A stretch of DNA of 64,000 nucleotides from Sipunculus nudus. Lineage: Eukaryota; Annelida; Sipuncula; Golfingiida; Sipunculidae. Position 1 is the stretch's first letter. Each line of letters starts with the position of its first letter. The notes under the pieces were generated by a model, which was given only the letters and a program-made list of their open reading frames with translations, ran no database searches and was not told the origin of the DNA. Where the stretch lies: positions 34,322,229 to 34,386,228 of the forward strand of contig CM049314.1 of assembly GCA_026874595.1 (NCBI GenBank), given 5' to 3'. Below are positions 25,055 through 59,565 of the stretch, piece after piece. The translations under genes were made by a program, and so were the position numbers.

Positions 25055-25450
25055 CTTGTGTTTCTCTTATGTGACTAGCCTGTAGATCTGTGACTATGTT
25101 ATATGATGCAAGTTCACGATTACTCAGTTTTAAACATTCATTCCTTTTAGTTGTGTCCATCTACAAAACAACACGTCGACTTTCTGCCTGCTACCGTTAA
25201 AATATCAGCTTGGTTACCCGAGTTAAGTGACGCATTCACTGCAAATTAACTCTTAATTCGTTTTGATTTAACTCGTTGGAAAATAATAGGAAACTAAAAT
25301 ATGAAAAAATCGTTGCCAAAATTGGAAACATAATTGGAAATATTACAGTGATACCGTAATTTCATTCAGATTAGCCAAGAAAATAAATGAGCGAATAAGT
25401 ACTGCAAAAGCATAACCGAACAAGTTGGAACGAGAAAAGATGGCTAAGGG
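25055..25450 (-). other. RHBDD1: Candidate RHBDD1 5' non-coding exon
   Basis: A minus-strand donor CAAG|GTACGT ends an exon at 25055. The start site is unknown, so the far boundary is only an outer limit. It is inferred from the need for an upstream exon and from the position opposite ANKRD42. Confidence 0.4.
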
Positions 25451-25778
25451 AGACTGTCCCAAATAAACAAATCACCACGTGGGTAGCCAAGGTGAAGGCC
25501 AAACACTGTTTTGTTTAGATTATTTTTACATAAATGCTTAAGCATTTACATCTATCTTAGTTACATATGTTTCTTGTGATTAAAAAGACAATCTTAGATG
25601 CCTTGTTCATAAATAATAAGGATTTCTATACTGATCGATTATAAAATCCGGGCCTGACCGGACACATACGGAAATAACCGCACAAGACTTTCACCCAATA
25701 AAATCTGTTTTCCCATTCCCTGCCGAATCAGTGGCGTGCAGGTGCTTCCGGATAAACAAGTGAACACAGGGTGACAAG
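25200..25778. promoter_or_regulatory. Putative bidirectional promoter, RHBDD1 / ANKRD42
   Basis: Lies between the divergently oriented RHBDD1 5' exon and the ANKRD42 start at 25779. It contains an E-box CACGTG at 25476-25481 and a CCAAT at about 25695, and no TATA box in a convincing position. Shared control is inferred from layout. Confidence 0.5.
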
Positions 25779-46101
<20,323 letters not shown>

Positions 46102-46605
46102 TCATGTCAGCCATTATGATATTGTTCAAAATATACATATCCATAACTCCGCCTCTTTAAAGATCTCTTCCCTTCATGAAATCCATTACTGTGGTTACCT
46201 TCAAATTTGCGAGGCTAATATTTTGTGATTTTCACTTTTTCGATGTTTTGCAAGAGCTCATTTTTCATGATCGTACCATGCAGTATCCTACACATAAAAT
46301 ATATCCTTTGTCACATTGATAATATAATATGCACACTCAAATAGCCATTTGATGAGGACCCACGGCAACAAGTAGAATTCCTGTCCACTATAGGCAGATA
46401 ATATGAAAGATGTTTCTCTTTGATTTACAAGTAACATAAAATATACATTATTATCTATAATATCAATATTTTGTCTTTTGACTTTTAAACCTACAGGCAT
46501 GATCACATTGATAACATGCATAAAATGCAAATGAGGCTGAATTATAAATGACCTGTGTAGATAAGTTGTCTTATTCATGAAGGCATATTTGGGATTATTT
46601 GTCTT

Positions 46606-46881
46606 CAGGGCTCTACATTAACTTTTGAATGTGCTTTCCCAACTGGGCAAGTAACATCTAGCTTTCATGTACCCTTCAAGAATTTTTACTCGCCCTACAA
46701 ACATTATTGATTGTGTTCAGGGACAAAAGATCCTTGTTCAACCATTTACTTGGGTAGGGGTGTATGTTGGACCCACTTGCCTGACTGGGCAAGTAGGAGG
46801 AGACTTCTAGTTGCCTTTCCACTAATTTCTTGAACTTCCACTTGCCCCACGCAAGTGGTCAACTGTTAATGTCGAGCCCTA
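46606..46881. mobile_element. 276-bp MITE, CAGGGCTCTACATTAAC ends
   Basis: The left end CAGGGCTCTACATTAACTTT and the right end (TAGGGCTCGACATTAACAGT inward) are flanked by the direct repeat GTCTT (46601-46605 and 46882-46886). The interior repeats ACTTGCC and GGGCAAGT. Such ends resemble hAT-type elements, but the 5-bp duplication is not the 8 bp expected, so the class is left open. Confidence 0.8.
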
Positions 46882-47840
46882 GTCTTTTGCAAATATCGCA
46901 AATATGAAACCCTTGCATACAAAAAGCCAACCACAGTATGTGTAAATAATATTGCATATATATATAGTGGATGTCCTATAACATAAATAAGGAGAGGAAA
47001 TGCAAAAAATATATCAACAAAACTATCATTTACTGCATTTTAATACTAAGTTTTTACATTCTTGTCACACACAAATACTTCATGGACTCCTACTTAAATT
47101 GTTTGTACAAACTGTATTATATAGCTATATTAATGTCCTGTTATTTTACACATATCCATCAGTTGGATAACACATTTGACAAGGACACATTTCATTAGTG
47201 CATTTTTAAATTTAGAGACTTATTTATATGCTGGTGGCTCTTGATCAAGTAAATATATGCACAAATGTATACACTTTACTCCCCCATTTTGCAGCCTCAT
47301 GCATCCATCACATTCACAGATACACTTTAATTTACACTTATTTCTATACATTTGTTATAGTTGACATGTATGTTCTGTAATAAAATCTAACCATCAGAAA
47401 CAGACTTGCTCATTTTAATCAGCTTTCAGGTCTGTTATACATGTGTTTGTGATAATAAACCTTGAGCCATGAGCAGGTGGTTTTTAAGCCCCCTCCCCCC
47501 AATTCATCTGTGAATGCTTTTAATGAATTTTCATAACTGAAGGTGGCACTACCTTCCAATGACAAAGCTGTCTTTATCAACTTACTGCAGTTTCAAGAAA
47601 AAGTGTTCATTATTTAGAAGCTGAAGACTATTGTCATGGAAAATCACAATTTCTTAAGATATGATCATGCCATGTTTGATAAAACTTCATGCAAGTAGTT
47701 TTCTTTTTTTAAATTAGGCATTTTATAGTGATACAATGGTCCATTGCATTGGCATGTCAGTGACCCAACTGGTTTTCCAAAGAGATTTTACCAGGACCTG
47801 TCTGGAAATTAAATATGATTTTCTTTGTTTAACATGATTT

Positions 47841-48062
47841 GTGGACAGCTAATCAACAATCAACAACGCTCGGCCTTCTCTGCGGGCGACCAGGGTTTGA
47901 TTCCTGGTGTGGCTACGAGAGTTGGAAGGCCAAGGCCAGTGGTTTTCTCCAGTTTCCTCCACTCTTACTGACTACAGAGCCCCAACATCCAAGCCATGGA
48001 GACTGCCTCATATTAGTTATTATAACTAGTTGTACAATCCATGGCAAAATAAATAAAAGTTT
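47841..48062 (+). mobile_element. tRNA-derived SINE (copy 2)
   Basis: Matches 38386-38630: CGCTCGGCCTTCTC, B box GGTTTGATTCC (47894-47904), GGTTTTCTCCAG, CAAGCCATGGAGA and the AAATAAATAAAA tail. The A-box region is disrupted. Confidence 0.85.
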
Positions 48063-48900
48063 ATAACAGATAGCCTAACAGGGAGGATGGCCAAAACCAT
48101 ATATTAGAGATTGTCATGAGTAAAATAAGATAGATGAGCTAAGGAGGAATTAACCATTTAAAGATTAAATTAAAACTAGAATACAGGTATTCGACAAGTG
48201 ACTACATGTATCCGCCAAAATCAAGATTGGTATGGATGAAATAAGGCAAGGATTGAGTGGTAATGGGAAATTGTGAGATGTGTAGCATAATAGCATTGAT
48301 GCCTGCCATGTAAATATGATTGTAGGTGGTGCCACCTGTCATTTGCACAAGAAAGCTATCCAAGATGTGTTCACATGCAAAATTTCAGGTGGATAAGTCC
48401 AATCACTGCTAAGATGAAGAGTGATTTTATAGGCAGCGGCGTCCGGCTTAAGAACATTGTATCTGCAAAACTGTTTTGGTGGATACAATTAAGATAAAAC
48501 AAAGACAAAACCAGTCTACTGAAATATGTATTTTTCTTGTTAAATACAGAATTAATTCACATTTCATATAATATGTATCAAAGTTTGGAGCATGAAATGA
48601 AGTTGTGACAAAATTCTATGCGTTAATACTATGCACACTTAATTCAGTTACAAAGAATATTTTCAGTGCTATTCCTAAGATTTTAATTTTTATCACTTTC
48701 CACATTTTACATTGTCACTGTATCCAAAATTGTTGATGGTTAAGTTTTCTTTAAAATGGGGAAAAAAATATATTTAATGCTTGCATGAAAACGTTACACA
48801 ACACATTGTATGAACTTTTGAATGCAGAACCATAAATTTAGAGTAACTTCTTGTAACATCAACATCTGTTCAGTGGTAATAATAGGTTTTCGATATTTAT

Positions 48901-49264
48901 GCAAAAAAAAAAAAAGGTTTGGTTCTCAGGCACCACCCATGTCTATTTTATCCCCCTGAATCAAATTTTTTTTCAGTTTTCAAAAGAAATTTACCGATTT
49001 TTGCTCAAGCCTCTCGAATGCTTGTTGTTTGTGGGCAATCATGTGAGTTTTTTAACAAAATGCGTGCATGAACACATGCACACATATTGCTGCTGTTTAT
49101 GCTAAAACATAACCTGCCTTGCACGCATACGTGTGCATGTATCAGTTACAACCAAATGTTTGCAATCTCAAAATCGTGAAATTTTAAAATAAAAAAAGTA
49201 AAAAAAATATCCCTCCCTCACTGTTTCTGAAAAAACTGAGAACCCAACCCTTTTTTTTTTTGCC
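48901..49264. mobile_element. GCAAAAAAA-type MITE (copy 5)
   Basis: GGTTTGGTTCTCAGGCACC left and GAGAACCCAACC right; the interior is longer and diverged. It ends about 160 bases beyond the NCBP2 stop, so the NCBP2 3' end may lie in or next to it. Confidence 0.8.
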
Positions 49265-49424
49265 TAACAAAACTGTTATTTCATGCTTCCTCTAATTCTG
49301 ACAAGTCTCTGGAAGCTGAATGAATGAACACGTTGATGAGAGAATGTAATGTAAATGAACCGTCAGGCCTGACACAAAATAAACATGTCACTGTTCCCTT
49401 GATCTTTAGAGAACAGTTTAATCA

Positions 49425-52400
49425 CTAGGGGGCACTAACAGGCTGGTTCGTAAGTTTGGACTGCACAAGTTTTCCGTAACCTCCTCGTCCACTGTCGTAA
49501 TCTGTTCGGTATTCATCTCGGACCTGCAATAAATAATATTTAAAATTTTAGTGCAGCACATTTACAGATATCAGCATGTTATAAGATACACAGAAATTGG
49601 CAATAAGTTAAAACAAGGCCTACAGGCCTAATGCGAACCTGTGCAAAGTTTGGGAGTATGAATGGAGGTTTATTTTTCAAATTTAATATTGATCCTTTTA
49701 AGTCCTGCATATCTACCTTAGTCATTATGATTTCAGCAAAATGGACATTTCGGACCTGCAAGTTTCAGACTAGGACATTTTAAAACTAGAATATGGGTAG
49801 TCAACAAGGGACTATGTGTATCCGCAGAAATCAGAGGGGGACGGGTGAAGTGAGGCATGGATTAAGTGGCAAGGGGAATAGAGTGAGGTGTGTTGCATAT
49901 TAGCATGGATGTCTGCAGCGTAAACGTGTCTGTAGGTGGTGCCACCTGTCATAAAATCGAGAAAATTGTCCAGGATGTATAAACCTGCAAATTTTCAGGT
50001 GGATAAGTCAAACCACTTCTGAGATATGAGTTATTATATATCAAGGCAGATGAACAGATGGGTGCTGTACATTAATGGTTGCAGGTGCCGCCACCAGTTT
50101 TGCTTATGATGAAGAGCTATGTGAGATCTATACACAAGCAAAATTTTGGCCTAATCGGTCAAACAGTTCCCCAGATATGAGCTTGGATGTCTGCAGAGTA
50201 AAAGTGAATGTAGGTGGCGCCGCCTGCCATAAAATCAAGAAAGCTGTCCAGGATGTATAAACCTGCAAAAATTCAGGTGGATAAGTCAAACCACTGCTGA
50301 GATATGAGTGATTTTATCCCAAGGAAGATGAACAGATGGGTGCTGTGCATTAATGGTTGCAGGTGGCACCACCAGTTTTGCCTGTGTTGAAGAGCTATGT
50401 GAGATCAATACACATGCCAAATTTTTGCCCAATCCATCAAACAGTTTCAGAGATATGAGCTTGGATGTCTGCAGAGTAAATGTGAATGTAGGTGGCGCCA
50501 CCTGTCATAAAATCAAGAAACCTGTCCAGGATGTATTAACCTGCAAAATTTCAGGTGGATAAGTCAAACCACTGCTGAGATATGAGTGATTTTATCCCAA
50601 GGCAAATGAACAGATTGGTGTTGTGCATTTATGGTTGCAGGTGGCGCCACCAGTTTTAACTATGATGAAGTGCTATTAGAGATCTATACACATGCAAAAT
50701 TTTGGCCCAATCAGTCAAACGGTTCCTGAGATATGAGCTTGGATGTCTGCAGAGTAAACGTGAATGTAGGTGGCGCTACCTGTCATAAAATCAAGAATGC
50801 TGTCCAGGGTGTATAAACCTCCAAAATTTCAGGTGGATAAGTCAAACCACTGTTGAGTTGAGTGATATTATCCCAAGGCAGATGAACAGATGGACGCTGT
50901 GCAAAAATGGTTGCAGGTGGCGCCACCATTTTTAGTGTATGTTATAAAGCTATCAAAGGGCTACATTTGTGCAAAATTTTTAGCCTGATCAGTCAAACGG
51001 TTCCCCAGATTTGTGGGTTTATCTGTGGAAACAGACACACAAATGGACACTGGGCAACAAGGAAAGGTCAGAGGTCATCCAAAAATGAGGGCGCAGCAGT
51101 TCACAAGTGACCTGATGATATCCCCAATTCGCTTAAAATGCAAACCATTTTTTTCACACAGTTGAAAGATATAGTTCCAATAATCTGGGAATTCTGCATC
51201 TAAACATTATGTCTAGACGTCTAGACACATTGTCTAGACACCCCCAAGAGCCAGGTCAGTTGCCATGGTGATGTCTGGACCCCACCTGTTTGTACTGAGT
51301 GACCTCTTGACTTGGTTGTTGAAACTCAGTATGTTGTCAAATCTGTTTTTAAATACAGAAAGACTTTTCCAATTGGCTACAATGTTTTTTTTAAAACTGT
51401 ATTTACCCAATCTATTCTTATAAAACTGGCAGAACCCTACCATAGAATAATTCTTGTAAAGTTTAAACCAATCAGCTTAACAGTTTCATCATAAATCTGT
51501 GTATAAGCTAGAAGAGTTTAAAATTACATTTTCGCTTGTAAAAAACACCTCAATGTAGGTGGCGCCACCAATACCTCAAAATCAGATATGACATATGTGA
51601 CAAACATTGGTATAAAATTTGGTGATTATAGCTATAGCCATTTCTGAGATTTTAATTTTAGTGCACTTTTTTTGGACAGATGACTAAGTTCAACCTCCCG
51701 TAACTCTGCCAAAAATCTCTGAACTGGAACCATTCGAACAAACTTGAGAGAGATTGTTCCAGAAATCATTTCTGTGAAATATTGGACTATTTGGCTGGAC
51801 AGTTTCAGAGAAGAAGATTTTTAAAGTTTTTAAGCTTTTTCTCTATAAAATCTAAATTAATGCAGATACCCAATAATAAGCTCCAGGGCACCAAGTTTCA
51901 CATGTGACTAATTCTTACATGTAATTTGGAGCTGTTAGCGGAAAGCCAGCGGCGGACGGCTGACGGCTGACGATGGACGGACGACGCTGCGCCATCACAT
52001 AAGCTCACAGGTTCGCTAAAAAACAAGAATTGCTGAAGGTGACAAGCCACATGTTGCTGCAGAAAGCCATAGCATATCTTGCTCGGTTCAATTTTAACAC
52101 CAGATGGTGGAAAGGCACACACATAAATGCCCCGTGCATAAAATTAAGATAAAATGGTAAAAGCCTGATATCATCAATGATGTGTGTTTCATCTGTCTGC
52201 ACATTTTTCCTTCCTGGTCTTTTGGCCTGTTCATACTTGTAGCTTTTCTCAGCATACAACCTAAGTGGCCATCACAGGTGCTAGAAGGTAATTCATTTGC
52301 TGGGTCAATAGAGCACACCCTTGTGGTAAAGACTTTGGCAAGGAGTCTTAGTGCAGACGGCCGTCAGAGCAGAACGCTGACCCACATCCTCAAGATCACA

Positions 52401-55400
52401 AGTGCAGCGCCCTAACCATTGCCCCACAATGCTCCATATGATACAACTAGTAGCCAAATAAATATGCTCTATACACAGCATTCAACATTGTGTCAAATTT
52501 CCTGGATATAAGCAGGCTTACTGCTGCCCCAAAAATGTATTTAACACAAACAGCAGTTTCAGGGTTGACAAGCTGATCAGTTGGCCAACTACAGTGTGTT
52601 ATGAAATGTCCAACAAGTCATCCCACCCTCATATGGCCAAACCCAGCAAAGTAAGCTAAAAAGAGCAGTGTTTTACAAATATAAGATACAATAAAAGCCT
52701 GTTAATATTCATTTAAGGTCACAAAGAAGTGAAGAAAAATAGAACAGGCAACAGTTTGGATGACTCTCAATTGACCTATCCATGAACTGTATGTGACCTT
52801 AATCACATATTCATTCAATGAATAATCATGAGCAGAGCAATTACAGGTAACAAATCAAGTTACCGTTGGCAATGTAAACAGTCAATCATCCCGTAAACAC
52901 AAAATTTCCATAATTTGGGCACGTAGTCTGCACCAGTTCCTATGTCAGCATGCTTTCAAGGATATTTTTTATACAAAGGAGATATAAGGAGTATAAAAAG
53001 TTCTAGGCCAAAGGTTGCAGGAGCCATTCCGCCAGCTACCTAGTGAATAATAATGTCTTACCTGGCACGTAATTCTTATGAGACAAATAATCCAAAATAT
53101 GGCCAAACATTTCACAATTATTACAATATATTCATCACCAGAAAACAGTTATGACAATTCAAGTAAATGACATCAGTCAATGTGACATCATACCTTATCG
53201 ACCTTTGTGACATCACTAGTGTCTTGTAAAAGGCTCTCACAACCATGGGCATGGAAAGCCTTGTGTAGGGGAGTGTACTTGGGGCTCATTAATATAATTA
53301 GGTTAAAAGGCGGAGCATATGGGCTGTGGTGGATATGTCAATTGTTTTATGCTCCTTTAGTTTTGTCTCATTGGTCTAATAAGAGAGTGGTTGTGCAAAG
53401 GCTGGGAAATAAGTCATTTAAGCTGCATCTGATGTAACTGGGTAGTCCCACTCTTGTAAGGCTATCAATGCCACACCATGCTCCTATACAGATAACAAAT
53501 TCTGCTATCAGGTAGATCATCCCTGATTTATTTATTGTGATCAGTATACATACCTGGCCTCCTGATTTTCCTCGTCCATACTGTCTGCCTTCTCTGAAGC
53601 CAGCATCGTAGTCTGTTCTGACGATGCGGTCATCTAGACGCGTCCCATTGATGTACCTCATACAGTTCTCAGCTTCCTCTCGTTGGTAATATCTATTTCC
53701 ATGTTAAAGAACTGAAGACTTAGGAAACCAAGTATGCTGGCAAGGTTAAACATACAAATTAAAAATAACTGTCCAGTCTCATACATTGGTATGATAGTGG
53801 CTCTTTGTTCACATTTTGTCCACAACTAAAGTGTGACCCCAAAGAAGATAAGCAGACCATACAATACAAGATCACTAAGTACATCAAAATCAGAATTTCA
53901 TATCATCGTTGACAATAAATATTTTCCTCTGTTCCATCATTATTTAATAGAACCTCAACTAGAACTGTAGTCTGAGCTGACATGTATTCTTAAAGTTATA
54001 AAAATATTTGTAATAATAATGCGTATTATGTCATGGATCATGCAGCTGGCTATGGGTCATTCTGGATCAACATAAAAGTTTCCTAACGTACTTTCTCCAA
54101 TTGGGACTGGTTTTCCATTGTTATCGTTCTGTGTGTTAGTAGAAACAGTCCAAGTATATTTGTTTACAATAATAAGACTGCATGACCAGGGGTCTGATCC
54201 TTAACATGCGCAACAACTCCCAATCACAGAGAGGAAACATGAAAGAAGAAACACAGGAGATACACTGGTTGGAAATTGGAAAAATCTTGATTCTTTGTGA
54301 AGTTGTGCAGTATGGATACCAGGTGGCGTGCTTGCTATGTTTATATTTTGTGCCAATGGTTGCATCCGGTGCACAGGAGTGGCAAACAGTTCAAAATGTA
54401 ATACTGGCAGATACCATATTTAAGTAAAGGACAAGCCACAATACCTCATGTATAGTTAACATACCTGGTATGTAAATAGGTCACTTTAATACATGTATGA
54501 TGATAATAAAAAGTTTTCAAGTTCCACGTTTCACTAGCACGTGCCACATCAGCATAAACTCTGGGACAAAGGCACTCCCAATTGCAAAAAATGGCTCTGA
54601 CCCTGAGCGGGGACAAAGAAATCTGGACTAATACACAGGAACAAGGTTTTCTGTTGGAGGTATGTAGGCTCTGACTACACATCTAGTTGTATAAACCTTT
54701 TAAATATATTAGCACGGATTTTCACTGTGGTACAGGTACTTAAGTCTTAGAAAGGTAATATACCTGTCAAGTCAGAAGCCAATTACCCCCCTCCCCCCCT
54801 TTTCATCCACCAAAAACCTTTTTTGTGGCCTGAACACCCCCTCCTCCTTTCCTGACCTGAGGACCTTTTAGGCTTTGTCATTATTCCTCCTGGGTTGGAC
54901 CCCCCTTTTTCCTAAATCCTGGATCCACCCCTGTCAAGTGCTCAAATATAAAACTGGCTTCCTATTTTCAGTCATACTCATTTTATTTCAATTAGGCGTA
55001 ATCAATTGACCAAATATCCTGCTTGAATTGCTGGTGAAGAAATATACCATCTCTACAGATAAAGGATACTCTACAAAGCAAAACCCACATGGGGTCTTTT
55101 TATACTTGTCCAGTCCCATGATGACTCTCTTGACATCCCCGCATCGGCTGAACAGTTCGTATATCTGCTCCTCTGAGGTATAATATGACAGGTTACCCAC
55201 ATATAATGTGGTGGTATGGAGCAATGCATTCTCCTGGTCGTGCCTGGTTCCCTGAAAGACAAAACAAATTACAGTCAAGCCCACTTTGAGTCAAAACTGT
55301 TAATAGAAAATCCTGTTTATTGTCACATAAATCTGAAGTCCAAAACCATTTCCTATATATACAATGGTAAATCTGACCGTTTAATATCATGGAATATTGT

Positions 55401-58400
55401 CATAATCCCGTTTATTGTAATGCTTGGAACCCTCCGCAGTGATACCAGTTCGAAGTTAATATCACATCAAACGCCGACACGGCGATCAACGAGGCCAAAT
55501 AGCCTGTAATCGGTCAGGCGTATCAAACGATCAAATCTCGCACCTGTGTACGGCAGGCAAGTCCAGTGATGCATGCAGTTCACTCCCCGTCACTTAGCTA
55601 CTAGTAATTAACGTCTTGCCACAGTAATCCAGATCATTTCGTTTCTTCGTACCTTAACAAGGGCGATGTTTGCGATCACATATAATACGAAATGAACTCC
55701 TGGCCTTTAAAAGGCTGTGGTCTACACCTCAGTGACGTTTCGCTGAGATTATATGAAGCACTAGCTTTAAACGTTGCTTACGACTTGAAATCCCCTTAAA
55801 GGGTCTACGAAAAGCTTGAGGTTATGTGAGCACTGGAGGAGATACCCGGTCAAAAACCTTAATCGCGGCGAAACTTCAGAAAGTTGACAATGGCATGACA
55901 ATGCCCGCTCCCCGAATAGGCCTATCATAAAGACGATCAGGGAAAAGCGCAAAAGTCGGGGAAAGAATTATCTAGTAAAAAAGTTTGTTACAAATAACGT
56001 TATAACAGACGCTATATCTCTTTCTGTAGGCAAGTTGGATTTTTGTCAGTTCTTGCGGCATGCGGCACAAAACTGACAGGAAATAAATTGTCATGTGAGA
56101 AAAAACGTAATTTGATATGCCGTTGTGCAATAAAAATAATCATAAATGTTTCTGTCTCTTTTTTATTGACAATTTATTAAATATCTTTTGAGACATAACG
56201 TATTTCTATGACTCCAAAGGTCATTGATGTTGAAGCCCGCATGATGTCACATCCCAGTTATTATCATAATTTATGCATGCACCAACGATATGACAATAAG
56301 CGGGCTTGACTGTATATATTAAATTACTACAGGTAAATTACATCCAGCCTGGATGTCCATGATCCAGTGCTGTAAGCTAAATATAGGTAAGGCCAAAAAA
56401 AATAAGTAATAAGTTTCTCAGGCACTTTATTTCAGAAACTGATGCAGGCGGGCAGCATTTAATTTTAATTTTTTTTTACCATGAAAATTGCTTACATATA
56501 AATTATTTCTCAGGCACTGGCATAGAAATGACAACCAATGATTAAATAAACAGTGCATAGGTCAAATTTGTCAAAAGTTTGAAAGGGATCTTCGAAATAT
56601 GTGACATGTTTATTTCTTTTACATGTATATTAACATACCAAGAAGATTACATAGGACAACGGCTGTGAAAACCTCAAAGGTGAACACCAGATCACAAAGA
56701 AAATTTTATACAAAAATACATTAACAATTAAAAGCTCTAATTGGTCAATTGTTTTGGAGGATTTATCAATGTATTTAAGTAGATTCATTGGTAACAAGGG
56801 ACCCATGGGTCACGGCGCTCAGCTTAAGTTTGAAATTTTTGCAAATGCAAAATATTCTATTTTAATGTTTTTCATTCATATAAGCATATGAGAAGCTAAG
56901 AGGGAAGAGGCCCTCCTACTTAGTTATAGTGATGTTCTAAATATATGATTGCAAACTAATACTCTGACAAGACTGTCATGAAGAAAAACAGTAAAAGTTT
57001 TGAGATACTGTGATGCATATGAAAAATTTACAGATGGACAGGCAAGTGGACAGAATCGACTAATACCTTTATTTGACTTTCAAGGGAATAATGCATTTAA
57101 GTTTATATATAAGCCTATTATTTAAGCATATCCACTTTTTCCATTAAAATAGTTTTCATCTGATTAATTTTTTTTATTTACAAGTTTTATAAATTTGTAT
57201 TAAAAAACACTGAAAATATAAGTTAAAATATTATAATTCTAAGTTGCAATCATTATATATCCAGAGTGTAGCTCAAATTGGGTCATATTATGCATACACA
57301 TATATTTTTATTATTTTTAAATCACAAATGTTTAAACTGAAATTAAAAGAAAATAATGCCACAACATGGCATCTACAAGATTATTCCTTCAATCACTGTT
57401 AAAAAGTTTTGCACATTGGAGTTTTAAGCTTAACCTTATTCACCGAAATAAAATAAAAGATTCAGTAAATTTGGTTAAATAAAAACATCTTTTCAAATAA
57501 AGTATACACACTGTTGGTTGAATGAGGGACAAACAATATCATTATGCTAATTACAATCTAAGCTATAATTTATTACTGGAATTAATAGTCAATTTCACAC
57601 CTGGTGAAGTTTTTACTCTTCTCAAATAAGGAATTACTTATCTGATGAACATCTACACTTTCATAGCAATACACCACTTTGTGGACACAATTAAATGTGC
57701 ACTTTAATCATTGTAACCCTGGTGGTACATAATAAATCTAAAATGTAGCACTGCATAGCCAAGAATAAAATGAAATACAGAAAATAATAACATTCATCTA
57801 GTTAATCCACCATCTGGGGGGGGGGGTGTGCAGGGCAGAGGGGAAGCCTGCTAGTAGTGGCAAAGCTGAGCCAAGGCAAGCTGCCTGGGGTGGGTTACAT
57901 AATGCAAGTGAAGGCTGTACTACTAGGAGGGCTAGATGTAAACAACACTTGACATGGTGTATGAAAACTTGAATAAAAGCTACTCTTTTCAATCAATTCC
58001 TTTGAAATTTCAGATTTAAAAAAATTAAATCCTTATGTTTATATGATGTGAAAATTAAATCAACAGTGCTTACAGGGAAAAAATGTGCCATTGCCAAAGT
58101 TGGACAAAATGAAGGTATTGATTTTTTATTTAAGCTAATAACTTGAAAAAATTGCAAAGTTCAGATCTAATTTTGGGTAAACAATTGAATCTTGATTAAA
58201 TAAAGTTATATTCCTGAAAAAAAGTCTCCAGCTTCAGCAATTCTCATCTTAGGTGTATAAATATATTTCTTGATTTTTTAAAAAGTGCATTATGTTTGGG
58301 CCCATACCGTATTTCATCTAATCGTTCGACCATAAAAAAATAAATAAATTTTACAGAGGTCGATTAAATGGAGGATAATTAGAAATTAGTACCTTGCAAA

Positions 58401-59527
58401 TCACGTCATGGTCGAATAAATAGAATCGTTTTTATGTATGGGTTCGTCAGCCATCACCTGAGTTCATGGTCGTGTCTCTCGTATTGTCCATTACAGCTGT
58501 ATCTTTATGTTTGCTATTAAATCCCGTCATGTGACAATATAATAGGTTACAAAATAAATGTTATCCATTATATAAGGGAGCTGTTTCTTAAAATCAACTG
58601 TATTAATTCCATTCAAATGGCGAGTTATGGGCGTTCATACATTGCTGTGGTGGAAATATGAAGTGCGTATTTGCCGTCGTACGGTGGGCGATATTATAGC
58701 TTTTAAGAAAAATTTGGTTTATTATCTTGTCAGATCTTCTCAAAAATATCATAAATAAGACCAGTAAATTTCACAAGATTTTAATCGTATTTTAAAGAAA
58801 TACAAAATACAAACATCCTGCTCACCGTGTTTGTAAGAAAACAAATATTCACAGCATGATCAACGTATTTGTCAGTTATAAATACAAAGTGATGAATGCA
58901 AACTACGTTTCACAGCATACCTATTGTGTTTGTCAAGACACTGTGTTATGTAAATGAGGTTGTTATATGAAAAACAAGAAAGAATAGTGAGGGAATATGT
59001 CGGTACAAAGGGGCTGAGGAAGATTTAATAGCGAGTTTGGTTATAATAACGCCTGTTGTCCAAACACGGACACGGGACATGATTTCCCGGCCAAGTGTTC
59101 CCGTTGCCCAAACATCGATTAACATGAAAGGCGATAGTTTGCCCTTTGACCACTACCGTGTAATCTTGGTCAGACCGTGTCGGAGGGTAAACTGTGACCA
59201 GTCGGTAATTAGTGAGTCGATTTTCATTGAATGTAATTAACGGTGGGGCATCGGAAGCACCTAATCGGGCAAGACGTTCTCTAAACACTGCTTCATTTCA
59301 TATTTCATGACTCATTTAATTGATATCGTGATCAACATACTGAGGTAAGATTTTCATTTTCAGCTGACTGCATGCAGATTTGTTTTTTTTTAACTTGCAT
59401 ATTTCCACACAATGTAACTGTACCGGTATTCAGAATTACTGAAATCATGAATGAAAATGCTCAATACTGACTCGATAATATGCGAAGTACAGAACCATGT
59501 CTCTAGCGGTCCATAGAGAAACACAAT

Positions 59528-59565
<38 letters not shown>

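Larger units (their letters stand above)
46102..49424. other. Convergent 3' flank between ANKRD42 and NCBP2
   Basis: Holds the ANKRD42 3' UTR (candidate AATAAA at 47379-47384 and 47454-47459), an element at 46606, a SINE at 47841, a diverged 278-bp-family copy at about 48177-48450 and a MITE at 48901. No additional gene was supported. Confidence 0.55.

Noticed and set aside
50075-50562. Repeated peptides beginning MVAGG..SFA
   Set aside because: They arise from the 278-bp tandem repeat. The period is not divisible by three, so the frame is not maintained between units.
54182-54427. 81-codon plus-strand open frame
   Set aside because: No recognisable domain, and it lies in an NCBP2 intron without supporting splice or polyadenylation signals.
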